This document shows, piece after piece, positions 1 through 7,032 of a DNA stretch of 32,950 nt (position 1 is its first letter; every line of letters begins with the position of its first letter). This DNA comes from an uncultured Eubacteriales bacterium. GTDB lineage: Bacteria; Bacillota; Clostridia; Lachnospirales; Lachnospiraceae. The notes beneath the pieces are model-generated. The model made no database searches. It had not been told where the DNA came from and saw only the letters and a program-made list of their open reading frames with translations. The DNA lies in the NCBI GenBank assembly GCA_900545455.1, contig UQZF01000007.1:1-32950 (forward strand). Reading direction: 5' to 3'. A program made the translations under genes and the position numbers.

Positions 1-18
1 AAATTACAATTCTGCATG

Positions 19-53
19 AAAAAAGCGGCAATGAAACTATCTTCATTACCGCT
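19..53 (-). terminator. Rho-independent terminator after tRNA-Arg
   Basis: On the minus strand AGCGG and AATGAA pair with TTCATT and CCGCT around one mismatch, and the hairpin is followed directly by six T residues (six A on the plus strand at 19-24). It lies about 10 nt past the 3' end of tRNA-Arg and probably ends that transcript. Confidence 0.8.
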
Positions 54-63
54 AATGTCAACC

Positions 64-134
64 GTTTCCTGGGGGAATCGAACCCTCAACTGCCCCTTAG
101 GAGGGGGCTGTTATATCCATTTAACTAAGGAAAC
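64..134 (-). tRNA. tRNA-Arg (anticodon CCT)
   Basis: A 71-nt cloverleaf can be folded by eye. The acceptor stem GTTTCCT/AGGAAAC is 7 bp and perfect. The D stem is GTTA/TAAC. The anticodon stem GCCCC/GGGGC closes the loop CTCCTAA, which gives anticodon CCT and reads the AGG arginine codon. The T loop is TTCGATT, on a stem GAGGG/CCCCC with one A·C mismatch. CCA is not encoded. The gene has its own promoter and terminator, so it is probably a single-gene unit downstream of the DUF3881 gene. Confidence 0.92.
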
Positions 135-185
135 ATATTGTTGAATGACTCTTGTCGGTTAGACTTAAAGTCAGTCAACATTTTT

Positions 186-213
186 ATTATATCAGATTTT
201 ATCACTTTGTCAA
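186..213 (-). promoter_or_regulatory. Promoter for tRNA-Arg
   Basis: On the minus strand a perfect -35 TTGACA is followed by a 16-nt spacer and a perfect -10 TATAAT. It lies between the DUF3881 stop codon and the tRNA. The short leader after it can form TTGACTGACT/AGTCATTCAA (9 of 10 pairs). Confidence 0.8.
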
Positions 214-248
214 ACAAAGAATATCTATACCTGCGTCTATAGCAATAC

Positions 249-1145
249 CTAGAACTCAACCTGTCCCTGTAACCAAATTCTTCCCTTGAATCTTCTGCCC
301 TCGGCAGGCTCACCGATTAAGTCGCGCGCGTTGATACACATATCAAACACAATATCGTTGCACTCAAGCGTCATGACATACACATCCTCGCCCGTGTAAT
401 TGTTGGAAAGCAGGCGTGACTCCACAATATTACCTACAACCGAATAGCTGTCACACTCAAAGCCGCTCGGCATGAACGATGAGTCAACTATCGTGAATAC
501 ATCTTCGTTGTGCATTCTCTTGTATATATCGGTGTAAGTGTCCAGATCCTCTATCGTAAGGTTATCTATTGCCGAAGTATCTCCCTTTTTTGCAAGATTG
601 ATAAGATTATTGCGGGCGGCTGTTGCAGCTCTGCTTTTGTCAATCTGATGTTCGCTCTTATTGACCGGCAAAAGAACGGTTCCTTCATTAGACATCGCCG
701 CTATTTTTACCGTCTTGTCATTAAAGTCCGCCAGAATAGGCTTGCTCATCAGATAATCAATCGGATTACTCAGATGAAAAATAAGTGCGATACCTCTCCC
801 CGGCTCATCGCACAGTGCATTGAAAGCTTCTCTCTCCGTCTTTCTTCCGATTGAAACCTCGCTCTCGTAGCTCTCCACAGAGCCGTCAAGAAAAGGAAAT
901 ACATAATCAAGCTTGAAGCTTTTCCTCTTAGGGTCGTAAAATCCATTGACGGATATTCCACATACCTTATTAAAATAATGCTTTATCTGAGCCGGAAACA
1001 CCTTATCTCCTGGGAGATAAGGTATATCCGAATACTGTACAGTGCCTTTTTCGATACTCTCCTTGATAACCTGTTTAATGAGACTATCGTATTTCTTACG
1101 TGTATTTATACTTCCTAAGCCCACCGCTTTTAAATATAAATGCAT
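249..1145 (-). CDS. DUF3881 family protein, function unknown
   Basis: A 298-residue soluble protein with no signal peptide or membrane segment. I recognise it as DUF3881, a family seen mostly in Lachnospiraceae and without a known biochemical role. Features recalled from family members include the opening MHLYLKAVG, the central IEDLDTYTDIYKRMHNEDV, and the C-terminal GRRFKGRIWLQGQVEF. The ATG at 1145 is preferred because AGGAG sits 5 nt upstream. A GTG two codons earlier (1151) would overlap that ribosome binding site. The gene starts 27 nt after serS, so the two are probably co-transcribed. The family assignment comes from memory and no function is inferred. Confidence 0.8.
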   Translation of the reverse strand: MHLYLKAVGLGSINTRKKYDSLIKQVIKESIEKGTVQYSDIPYLPGDKVFPAQIKHYFNKVCGISVNGFYDPKRKSFKLDYVFPFLDGSVESYESEVSIGRKTEREAFNALCDEPGRGIALIFHLSNPIDYLMSKPILADFNDKTVKIAAMSNEGTVLLPVNKSEHQIDKSRAATAARNNLINLAKKGDTSAIDNLTIEDLDTYTDIYKRMHNEDVFTIVDSSFMPSGFECDSYSVVGNIVESRLLSNNYTGEDVYVMTLECNDIVFDMCINARDLIGEPAEGRRFKGRIWLQGQVEF

Positions 1146-1172
1146 GAGCACTCCTCTCTGTTACATCTTATA

Positions 1173-2462
1173 TTACTTGTTCTTCTTAACAATCTTCTCC
1201 ATGCCGCCCATGTATGGTCTTAATACCTCAGGGATATTTACGGAGCCGTCAGCATTTAAGTTGTTCTCTAAGAAAGCGATGAGCATTCTTGGAGGAGCAA
1301 CAACCGTGTTGTTAAGTGTATGTGCAAAATAATTGCCGTTTTCGCCCTTTACACGAATCTTGAGACGTCTTGCCTGTGCATCGCCTAAGTTAGAGCAGCT
1401 TCCTACCTCGAAGTACTTCTTCTGTCTCGGTGACCAAGCCTCAACATCGATAGACTTAACCTTGAGGTCGGCGAGGTCTCCTGAGCAGCACTCAAGTGTT
1501 CTTACAGGAATATCCATGCTTCTGAATAAATCTACAGTGTTCTGCCAAAGCTTGTCAAACCACATCTTGCTGTCCTCAGGCTTACATACAACTATCATTT
1601 CCTGCTTCTCGAACTGATGGATTCTGTATACACCTCTCTCCTCAATACCGTGAGCACCCTTCTCCTTACGGAAGCATGGTGAGTAGCTTGTGAGAGTTCT
1701 AGGAAGTGTATCCTCAGGAAGAACCGTGTCTATGAACTTACCGATCATGGAGTGCTCACTTGTTCCGATAAGGTAGAGATCCTCTCCCTCAATCTTGTAC
1801 ATCATGGCATCCATCTCTGCAAAGCTCATTACACCTGTAACAACTTCACTTCTGATCATAAAAGGAGGCACGCAGTAAGTAAATCCTCTGTTGATCATGA
1901 AGTCTCTTGCGTAAGCGATAACTGCTGAGTGAAGTCTTGCAATGTCACCCATGAGATAATAGAAACCGTTACCTGCAACCTTTCTTGCGCTGTCCAAATC
2001 TATACCGTCAAATGACTCCATAATATCTGTGTGGTACGGAACCTCGAAGTCAGGAACAACCGGCTCACCATAACGTGTGATCTCCACATTCTCGCTGTCG
2101 TCCTTGCCGATTGGAACACTAGGATCAATGATGTTAGGAATAACCATCATAATCTTCTTAACCTTCTCCTCAAGCTCTGCCTCCTGCTTCTCAAGCTCTG
2201 CAAGTCTTGCTGCATTCTCAGCAACCTGCTTCTTAACTTCTTCAGCCTCTTCCTTCTTGCCCTGTCCCATGAGAACACCTATCTGCTTGGAAAGCTGGTT
2301 TCTTGAAGCTCTGAGTCCGTCAGCCTCTGCCTTCGCTGCTCTGCTCTGCTCATCAAGTGCAATTACTTCATCTACTAACGGAAGCTTGGAATCCTGAAAT
2401 TTCTTTCTGATATTCTCCTTAACTGCCTCAGGATTCTCTCTGACAAATTTCATATCTAACAT
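1173..2462 (-). CDS. serS: Serine--tRNA ligase (SerRS), divergent type
   Basis: A 429-residue class II aminoacyl-tRNA synthetase that charges tRNA-Ser with serine in the cytoplasm. Residues 1 to about 110 form the N-terminal tRNA-binding coiled coil, opening MLDMKFVRENPEAV. The catalytic core carries motif 2 (SPCFRKEKGAHGIEERG) and motif 3 (NNTVVAPPRMLIAFLEN, keeping the conserved Arg). These motifs differ from the common bacterial forms (EAGSAGRDTRG and GSGLAVGRTLVAILEN) and look closer to archaeal-type SerRS, so this may be a distinct subtype. The start at 2462 follows GAGGA and matches the family N-terminus; upstream in-frame codons lie in the leader. The gene has its own promoter. No T-box was seen. 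Confidence 0.93.
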   Translation of the reverse strand: MLDMKFVRENPEAVKENIRKKFQDSKLPLVDEVIALDEQSRAAKAEADGLRASRNQLSKQIGVLMGQGKKEEAEEVKKQVAENAARLAELEKQEAELEEKVKKIMMVIPNIIDPSVPIGKDDSENVEITRYGEPVVPDFEVPYHTDIMESFDGIDLDSARKVAGNGFYYLMGDIARLHSAVIAYARDFMINRGFTYCVPPFMIRSEVVTGVMSFAEMDAMMYKIEGEDLYLIGTSEHSMIGKFIDTVLPEDTLPRTLTSYSPCFRKEKGAHGIEERGVYRIHQFEKQEMIVVCKPEDSKMWFDKLWQNTVDLFRSMDIPVRTLECCSGDLADLKVKSIDVEAWSPRQKKYFEVGSCSNLGDAQARRLKIRVKGENGNYFAHTLNNTVVAPPRMLIAFLENNLNADGSVNIPEVLRPYMGGMEKIVKKNK

Positions 2463-2556
2463 ATTCTTTTCCTCTTTTCCGCACGCATGTGCTCTTCTTT
2501 TTGTATGCATATAATTCCGCCTGCCATCACTAAAATGCAGGACACTACTGTGCATA

Positions 2557-2585
2557 ATAATACATCACATTCCATGATTTTTCAA
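2557..2585 (-). promoter_or_regulatory. Promoter for serS
   Basis: On the minus strand: TTGAAA, 17-nt spacer, TATTAT, in the 142-bp gap between the DUF4446 gene and serS. The leader to the serS start is about 85-90 nt and lacks T-box landmarks. Confidence 0.75.
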
Positions 2586-2604
2586 TAGAAATCGGGCTCT
2601 TTTC

Positions 2605-3123
2605 TTACACATCGGTACCCATTGCCTGACTCAACGCCTGCTTTTCCTCATCGCCAAGAGTTATGAAGGATTCTCCCTTTATAATCTCCTTGACGTATGT
2701 ATAACAGCCTTCTCTGCTGTGCATAGCATTGATAATATAACCGTTGTTGCTATTGTCAAGCATTGCAAGTGCAAAGCTCAGTTTACCGCCCATCTCATTA
2801 AAGGCGTCATACTTAACAACTCCAAGCTTGGTATATACCGTCTGCATTTCTTCGTTAATCTTTGCAATCTGTTCAGTGTGCTTGTCCGTTATCTCAACAA
2901 GTTCCTTAATCTTTGCAAAGTGGTCAAGCATTGCATCTTCCAGATTCTCTGCCGTCTTTCCATTCATAAATATTCTGTAATTTCTTCTCATCTTCTTAAG
3001 TCTTACCATTGTTACGATGAGTAATACAAGTATGACAATACTTGCCACCGCCAATACACATATAACAATACCCATAATAAGAAAAAGTGTATCAGTTCCA
3101 AGCTTATCAACTAATGCTGCCAT
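2605..3123 (-). CDS. DUF4446 family membrane-anchored protein
   Basis: A 172-residue protein with one N-terminal transmembrane segment (about residues 13-40, LFLIMGIVICVLAVASIVIL) followed by a basic stop-transfer RLKKMRR. A helical, probably coiled-coil segment follows (about 60-95), then a small conserved C-terminal domain (YDAFNEMGGKLSFALAMLD). This matches DUF4446, a family regularly found next to parB in clostridia; its function is unknown. It starts 22 nt after parB, so it is probably in the parAB operon. The C-terminal domain should be cytoplasmic. A link to chromosome segregation is only inferred from position. Confidence 0.82.
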   Translation of the reverse strand: MAALVDKLGTDTLFLIMGIVICVLAVASIVILVLLIVTMVRLKKMRRNYRIFMNGKTAENLEDAMLDHFAKIKELVEITDKHTEQIAKINEEMQTVYTKLGVVKYDAFNEMGGKLSFALAMLDNSNNGYIINAMHSREGCYTYVKEIIKGESFITLGDEEKQALSQAMGTDV

Positions 3124-3145
3124 GTGTTTTTTCCTCTTTCATCCT

Positions 3146-4057
3146 TTATTTCTTCTCGATGAGCTCCATTATTCTCTCGAATTCTTCTCTTGAACCGTAG
3201 TCTATTTCGATTTTTCCCTTATTGTTCTCTTTGTTGCGAATAACGACCTTGCTCCCGAATACGGTCTTAAGCTTTTCCTCATAATCTCTGTAGATAAAAT
3301 CATTTGAAGGAACTGTTTTAGGCTTTTTCTCAGTCTTTCCGTTTGAAATATCCTTCACCATTTTTTCTATCTCTCTTACACTAAGCTTCTCATCAAATAT
3401 TCTCATTGCGGCATTATACTGCTCGTCCCCATCTTCAATTGCAAGAAGTGCACGAGCATGCCCTGCTGAAATCATATCATCAATGAGCATCTGCTGTACT
3501 CTCTCATCGAGCTTTAAAAGTCTCATGGAATTGGTAACTGCAGCCCTGCTCTTGAACACTCTCTCTGCAACCTCATCCTGTTTGAGATTGTATTCCTTGA
3601 TAAGCCGCTGGAATGCCTGTGCCTCCTCAATCGGATTCAAATCCTCTCTCTGAATATTCTCGATTAAGGCAATCTCCATTATCTCCTGATTAGAGTAATC
3701 TCTGATTACAACAGGAACTTCCTTAATTCCGGCTTTCTTCGCTGCCCTCCATCTTCTCTCTCCGGCTATAATCTCATAATATCCGTCTCTTTTCTGTACG
3801 AGAAGAGGCTGTAATATTCCATACTGCCGTATTGATTCTGCCAGTTCTTCAAGAGCATCTTCCTCGAATACCTTTCTTGGCTGTTCTCTGTTTGGCTCAA
3901 CAGAGTTGATATTAACCTTAATCTCGGTAGGCTCTTTTACAACTACTTCTTTCTCAACTATTTTTTCAACTACCTTCGGTTTTGTCTCAGCTACCGCTTT
4001 ACTGTCCTCCGGTATAAGGGAGTTGAGTCCCTTTCCAAGTCCTCTTTTAGCTGCCAT
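3146..4057 (-). CDS. parB: Chromosome partitioning protein ParB (Spo0J)
   Basis: A 303-residue ParB-family CTPase clamp that binds parS and spreads along DNA beside the origin. It opens with the typical RGLGKGLNSLIPED, which contacts ParA. A linker rich in V, E and K (about 25-45) precedes the N-terminal CTP-binding domain, with GERRWRAAKKAG and ENIQREDLNPIEEA. The central helix-turn-helix (QDEVAERVFKSRAAVTNSMRLL) reads parS, and the C-terminal part dimerises. Length and order are normal for Firmicutes Spo0J. It lies 45 nt downstream of parA. Its likely targets, three TTTCACGTGAAA sites, lie at 5159-5649 in the same window. Confidence 0.96.
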   Translation of the reverse strand: MAAKRGLGKGLNSLIPEDSKAVAETKPKVVEKIVEKEVVVKEPTEIKVNINSVEPNREQPRKVFEEDALEELAESIRQYGILQPLLVQKRDGYYEIIAGERRWRAAKKAGIKEVPVVIRDYSNQEIMEIALIENIQREDLNPIEEAQAFQRLIKEYNLKQDEVAERVFKSRAAVTNSMRLLKLDERVQQMLIDDMISAGHARALLAIEDGDEQYNAAMRIFDEKLSVREIEKMVKDISNGKTEKKPKTVPSNDFIYRDYEEKLKTVFGSKVVIRNKENNKGKIEIDYGSREEFERIMELIEKK

Positions 4058-4102
4058 AATGTACCTCTTGTTTTATTTTTATTCCATGTTACTTCTTAAC
4101 TT

Positions 4103-4882
4103 TTATCCTTCCCAATCCTCGTCCCCACGATGGATTACTTCTTCTGCCAGAAGTCTGTAACTTTCCGCACCTGCCGACTTGGAATCATAGTAATTAATCG
4201 GAAGCCCATGGCTGGGTGCCTCAGCGAGTCGTACATTTCTCGGAATAATTGTCTTGTACACTGTGTGTTTCAAATTTTCCTTCACATTTTCGACTACCTG
4301 AAGTGATAAGTTGGTTCTTGCATCATACATTGTAAATACAACGCCTTCCATCTCAAGTTCAGGATTAAGTCTCTTCTGCACAAGACTAATAGTATGCATC
4401 AACTGTGACAATCCTTCAAGTGCATAATATTCACACTGTATCGGAACAAGTACCGTATCTGCCGCTGTCATTGCATTGACCGTCAACATGTTTAGTGATG
4501 GTGGACAATCGAGAATTACGAAATCATACTCATCCTTAATCTCCGACAAAGCTTTCTTTAAAATAAATTCTCTGTCCTCTATTCCGATTAAATCAATCTC
4601 CGCACCTGCAAGATTGACGTTCGACGGAATTACATCCAATCTTTCAAAATCCGTATGAACAAGGCATTCTCTCACCTGACATTCACCTATCATCAACTGG
4701 TATACGGTAAGTTCTGCCGCCTCCTTGTCAATTCCAAGACCGCTCGTCGTATTTCCCTGAGGGTCAGTGTCTACCACGAGTACCTTTTTTCCAAGCTCTG
4801 CCAGACAGGAAGACAGGTTAATTGTGGTGGTTGTCTTGCCTACGCCACCTTTTTGATTAGCGATTGCGATTATTCTGCCCAT
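4103..4882 (-). CDS. parA: Chromosome partitioning ATPase ParA (Soj)
   Basis: A 259-residue ParA/MinD-family ATPase. The deviant Walker A KGGVGKTTT is at residues 11-19, DTDPQGN at about 38-44, and the Walker B-like DCPPSLN near 125. It binds DNA as an ATP dimer, acts with ParB-parS in origin segregation, and in Bacillus modulates DnaA. The ATG at 4882 is chosen because AGGAGG lies just upstream and the protein begins exactly as Soj does (MGRIIAIANQKGG). The reading frame stays open a further 57 codons upstream, but that stretch lies in a palindromic non-coding element. It is the first gene of the parA-parB-DUF4446 unit. Confidence 0.96.
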   Translation of the reverse strand: MGRIIAIANQKGGVGKTTTTINLSSCLAELGKKVLVVDTDPQGNTTSGLGIDKEAAELTVYQLMIGECQVRECLVHTDFERLDVIPSNVNLAGAEIDLIGIEDREFILKKALSEIKDEYDFVILDCPPSLNMLTVNAMTAADTVLVPIQCEYYALEGLSQLMHTISLVQKRLNPELEMEGVVFTMYDARTNLSLQVVENVKENLKHTVYKTIIPRNVRLAEAPSHGLPINYYDSKSAGAESYRLLAEEVIHRGDEDWEG

Positions 4883-4932
4883 GGAGCCCTCCTTATAATA
4901 TACAAACAATTTAGTTAATATGTTACCATGAC

Positions 4933-5071
4933 GTTGAGAGATTATATATATTACCGCTTCGCACGCTCTCGCTGCGTTACGCCACCTAATGGTGCATAGG
5001 CTGATAAAAAGCATCAGCCAAACACCAAGGGGCGTAAAGCACGAAGCTTGCAATATATATAATTCCTCAAC
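4933..5071. repeat. Large imperfect inverted repeat A (MITE-like)
   Basis: The left end GTTGAGAGATTATATATATT is nearly the reverse complement of the right end, which reads GTTGAGGAATTATATATATT on the minus strand. Further in, GCTTCG and TTACGCC recur in inverted order. The centre is a simple hairpin, GGCTGAT/ATCAGCC around 5000-5020. The size and architecture suggest a miniature palindromic repeat. It lies directly upstream of parA, so its transcripts may carry it in the 5' leader. No transposase is seen. Confidence 0.6.
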
Positions 5072-5158
5072 TGTCTATTGCATAAATAAACAGCTAAATA
5101 ATATATCAATTTATTCACGCAATGTTCATTATAACAGCTTTGCGCTATAATTGCTATA

Positions 5159-5174
5159 TGTTTCACGTGAAACT
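5159..5174. other. parS site 1
   Basis: GTTTCACGTGAAAC, a 14-bp perfect palindrome; 15 of 16 bases match TGTTTCACGTGAAACA (last base T instead of A). It lies about 280 bp upstream of parA. Confidence 0.88.
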
Positions 5175-5226
5175 TTTAATTTTTATTATAACTCGGAGCC
5201 TTGATATATTGCGAACCCGAGAAGAA

Positions 5227-5242
5227 TGTTTCACGTGAAACA
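5227..5242. other. parS site 2
   Basis: TGTTTCACGTGAAACA, a complete 16-bp palindromic ParB-binding site of Bacillus/Clostridium type, 68 bp from site 1. Flanking AA/TT extends the palindrome to 20 bp. Confidence 0.93.
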
Positions 5243-5308
5243 TTTCTCATACATAACTGCCCGGCTACACAAAAAAACTTGATATATTAATATTCCCCTT
5301 AGACCTCA

Positions 5309-5584
5309 GAGTGTCAAAATCATATACCTCCATGTATATTTGATTGTATTTATACATATCACGACTTTTTTGAGAAGCGTAGATGTTCTTAGAACTCTGT
5401 CTACTTCCAGCCAAATCCGGCATGGATGCCGGATTAGATGCCACCGCACATGGATGTGCGTTTGGCATCGATGGCGTGGCTTTCCACAATCCCTTCCCAG
5501 AGTTCCTAGAACATCTTGCTTCAGAAAACGGAGTTGATATGTATAAATACAACAAATATACTTCTGACATATCTTTTGACACTC
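5309..5584. repeat. Large imperfect inverted repeat B with internal hairpins
   Basis: Two arms of about 90 nt (5309-5399 and 5498-5584) are imperfect reverse complements. The ends GAGTGTCAAAA/TTTTGACACTC match exactly, as do internal blocks such as TGTATTTATACATATCA and GATGTTCT. The roughly 100-nt centre contains perfect hairpins AATCCGGCAT/ATGCCGGATT (5414-5435) and CGCACAT/ATGTGCG (5445-5460), enclosed by GCCAAA/TTTGGC. The structure could extrude as a cruciform or fold as a long RNA. It looks like a non-autonomous repeat element, but multiple copies cannot be shown from this window. Confidence 0.65.
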
Positions 5585-5623
5585 GTCCTCTATGAAAATA
5601 ATTATATATTCCCGCATAAAGTA

Positions 5624-5659
5624 GGAAGAGCAATGTTTCACGTGAAACATTGCTCTTCC
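5624..5659. other. parS site 3 inside a perfect 36-bp palindrome
   Basis: The 16-bp parS TGTTTCACGTGAAACA (5634-5649) is extended on both sides by GGAAGAGCAA and TTGCTCTTCC, giving an unbroken 18+18-bp palindrome. It lies 46 bp past the stop codon of the response regulator gene. In RNA it would be a very stable hairpin, but no T-run follows it on either strand. Confidence 0.92.
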
Positions 5660-5704
5660 CTGTGCAGTAAAAATAAATATAAAAAAGTGTGGAACCCAAA
5701 AGGA

Positions 5705-6352
5705 TTAATAAGTAATCTTAATAAGATTATTCTTAATCGCAAACACTGCCGCCTGTGTTCTATCGGAGACAGATATTTTTTTGAATATATTCGAGACATG
5801 GTTCTTGACCGTTCGCTCACTAATATTAAGTCTGCTTGCTATCTCCTTATTAAATAATCCCTCCGCAAGCAGCTTAAGAACATCTATCTCTCTTCTGGTA
5901 AGATCATTCAGCTTATCTACTGCAGTATCTCTTATTGATACCGTCTCATCGAGAACGGACTTAAGTTCCGGTTCAATATACATCTCACCGTTATATACGG
6001 AATGTATGGCTTTTCTAAGTGACGTTGAATCTGATTTCTTCAATATATATCCGTCACATCCCATGTCGACTGCCTTCAAAAGATATTCAGGTTCTTCCTT
6101 GGCTGTCATAATCAGAACCTTCGCACTCATCTTCTGATCACGCATTATCTGAAGTACTTTAAGTCCGTCAAGGTTAGGCATAGATATATCCAGCAACACG
6201 ACATTAGGATTAGTCTTATTGATTGCATTAAGGCATTCATATCCGTCTGATGCTTCCGCAATAACTTCTACATCACTTGTATTTTCAAGTATGCACTTAA
6301 CACCCTCTCTGACAATCGTATGGTCATCTGCAATTAACACATTAATTGGCAT
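5705..6352 (-). CDS. NarL/DegU-family response regulator
   Basis: A 215-residue two-component response regulator and transcription factor. The receiver domain (about 1-120) has the acidic pair D9/D10, phospho-acceptor D55 in LLDISMPNLDG, T83 and K105. The C-terminal LuxR-type helix-turn-helix (about 148-212) reads LTRREIDVLKLLAEG and NKEIASRLNISERTVKNHV. All receiver residues are intact, so it should be phosphorylatable. Its ATG overlaps the 3' end of the upstream coiled-coil gene by 11 nt, which indicates translational coupling. It resembles DegU, but the targets are unknown. No full histidine kinase is encoded nearby. Confidence 0.93.
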   Translation of the reverse strand: MPINVLIADDHTIVREGVKCILENTSDVEVIAEASDGYECLNAINKTNPNVVLLDISMPNLDGLKVLQIMRDQKMSAKVLIMTAKEEPEYLLKAVDMGCDGYILKKSDSTSLRKAIHSVYNGEMYIEPELKSVLDETVSIRDTAVDKLNDLTRREIDVLKLLAEGLFNKEIASRLNISERTVKNHVSNIFKKISVSDRTQAAVFAIKNNLIKITY

Positions 6353-6800
6353 CTGCGCTCTCCTCCTTCAATATGCCGGCAAGTTCAAGCTTTGCCCGCA
6401 CTATATCGCTGTCCATAAGCTGTAAAATAAATTCAAGCTTATTGTAGACATCCGATTTAAGACCTTTATTATGCTTATCCACGGACAACTCGTATAGATG
6501 TCTATATCTTTCGACATTATTTTTATTTTCTTGAAGCTCTTCATTTAACTCCGACAATTCTTTTTCAAGTTCATCCTTGCGATTTTTAATTTTAGTGAGT
6601 TCTTCACTGTCAAGATTCTTTTCATAGCAGTCAACCTGAAAAACATAATCAGGAGCATCCTCCCTCACGGATATACTTTTTTCCCTCTCCGTAAGCTTGT
6701 CAAACTCATTGCGTATGCGCCGGGTCTGATTCTCCAGGTTTCTTATTTTAAAATCTGCCTTATTTAATTTCTCTTTAAAATAAGCTCCAATTTCATCCAT
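6342..6800 (-). CDS. Coiled-coil protein, DegS-like without kinase domain
   Basis: About 152 residues from ATG 6800; an ATG at 6812 gives 156, and neither has a strong ribosome binding site. Nearly the whole protein is charged helix with coiled-coil character (KIRNLENQTRRIRNEFDKL, KNRKDELEKELSELNEELQ), like the N-terminal sensor of DegS kinases. The end, KLEFILQLMDSDIVRAKLEL, resembles the helix that follows the phospho-acceptor His in DegS-type kinases. The HDGPAQ box itself and the whole ATPase domain are missing. It overlaps the response regulator by 11 nt, as degS does degU. My inference is a reduced DegS that tunes its regulator without phosphorylating it; an unrelated coiled-coil protein is possible. 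Confidence 0.7.
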   Translation of the reverse strand: MDEIGAYFKEKLNKADFKIRNLENQTRRIRNEFDKLTEREKSISVREDAPDYVFQVDCYEKNLDSEELTKIKNRKDELEKELSELNEELQENKNNVERYRHLYELSVDKHNKGLKSDVYNKLEFILQLMDSDIVRAKLELAGILKEESADAN

Positions 6801-6848
6801 AGATAACACCACATATTACATACTGGTAAATTCGTCCTATAATATATG

Positions 6849-6876
6849 ATTATATACTAAAAATCGGCTTTTGAAA
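6849..6876 (-). promoter_or_regulatory. Possible promoter for the DegS-like/response regulator pair
   Basis: A perfect -10 TATAAT (minus strand, 6849-6854) lies 16 nt after a poor -35, TTTCAA. It is about 50 nt upstream of the coiled-coil gene in an AT-rich divergent spacer. Confidence 0.4.
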
Positions 6877-6969
6877 AGTAATTATTAAAAATATATTAAT
6901 TTCACAGCATTAATGTGCATTATATTTTGAAATCCTGCTTGCGGGATAAAATTAATTAGACTATACTAA

Positions 6970-6978
6970 TGATATACT
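6970..6978 (+). promoter_or_regulatory. Possible extended -10 promoter for the hydrolase-like gene
   Basis: TGATATACT is a TGn-extended -10. No good -35 is seen at the usual distance. It lies about 55 nt upstream of the start codon. Confidence 0.35.
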
Positions 6979-7032
6979 GAATTAGGAAAATACAGAAATC
7001 ATACTTATTATAATCCGTGAAAGGAGATTACC

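Larger units (their letters stand above)
4883..5704. other. Gene-free parS region between parA and the response regulator
   Basis: About 820 bp without a convincing gene. It holds an imperfect palindrome of about 139 bp (4933-5071), parS sites at 5159, 5227 and 5634, and an imperfect palindrome of about 276 bp (5309-5584). Short open frames exist on both strands within 5265-5700, but they follow the palindromic arms and are not credible genes. Both flanking genes are on the minus strand. Confidence 0.7.

Noticed and set aside
2463..2604. T-box riboswitch before serS
   Set aside because: No T-box sequence (GGTGG-ACCGCG type) or terminator/antiterminator pair is visible in the leader.
4883..5053. 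N-terminal extension of ParA
   Set aside because: The frame is open but the extension lies in a palindromic element; the ATG at 4882 has AGGAGG and gives the standard Soj N-terminus.
5624..5659. parS3 palindrome as an ordinary intrinsic terminator
   Set aside because: No T-run follows on either strand, although the stem would be very stable; kept only as a hypothesis.
5265..5699. Open frames of 65-144 codons on both strands in the parA-response regulator gap
   Set aside because: They run through the arms and centre of a long inverted repeat, mirror each other on the two strands, have no ribosome binding sites and resemble no family I know.
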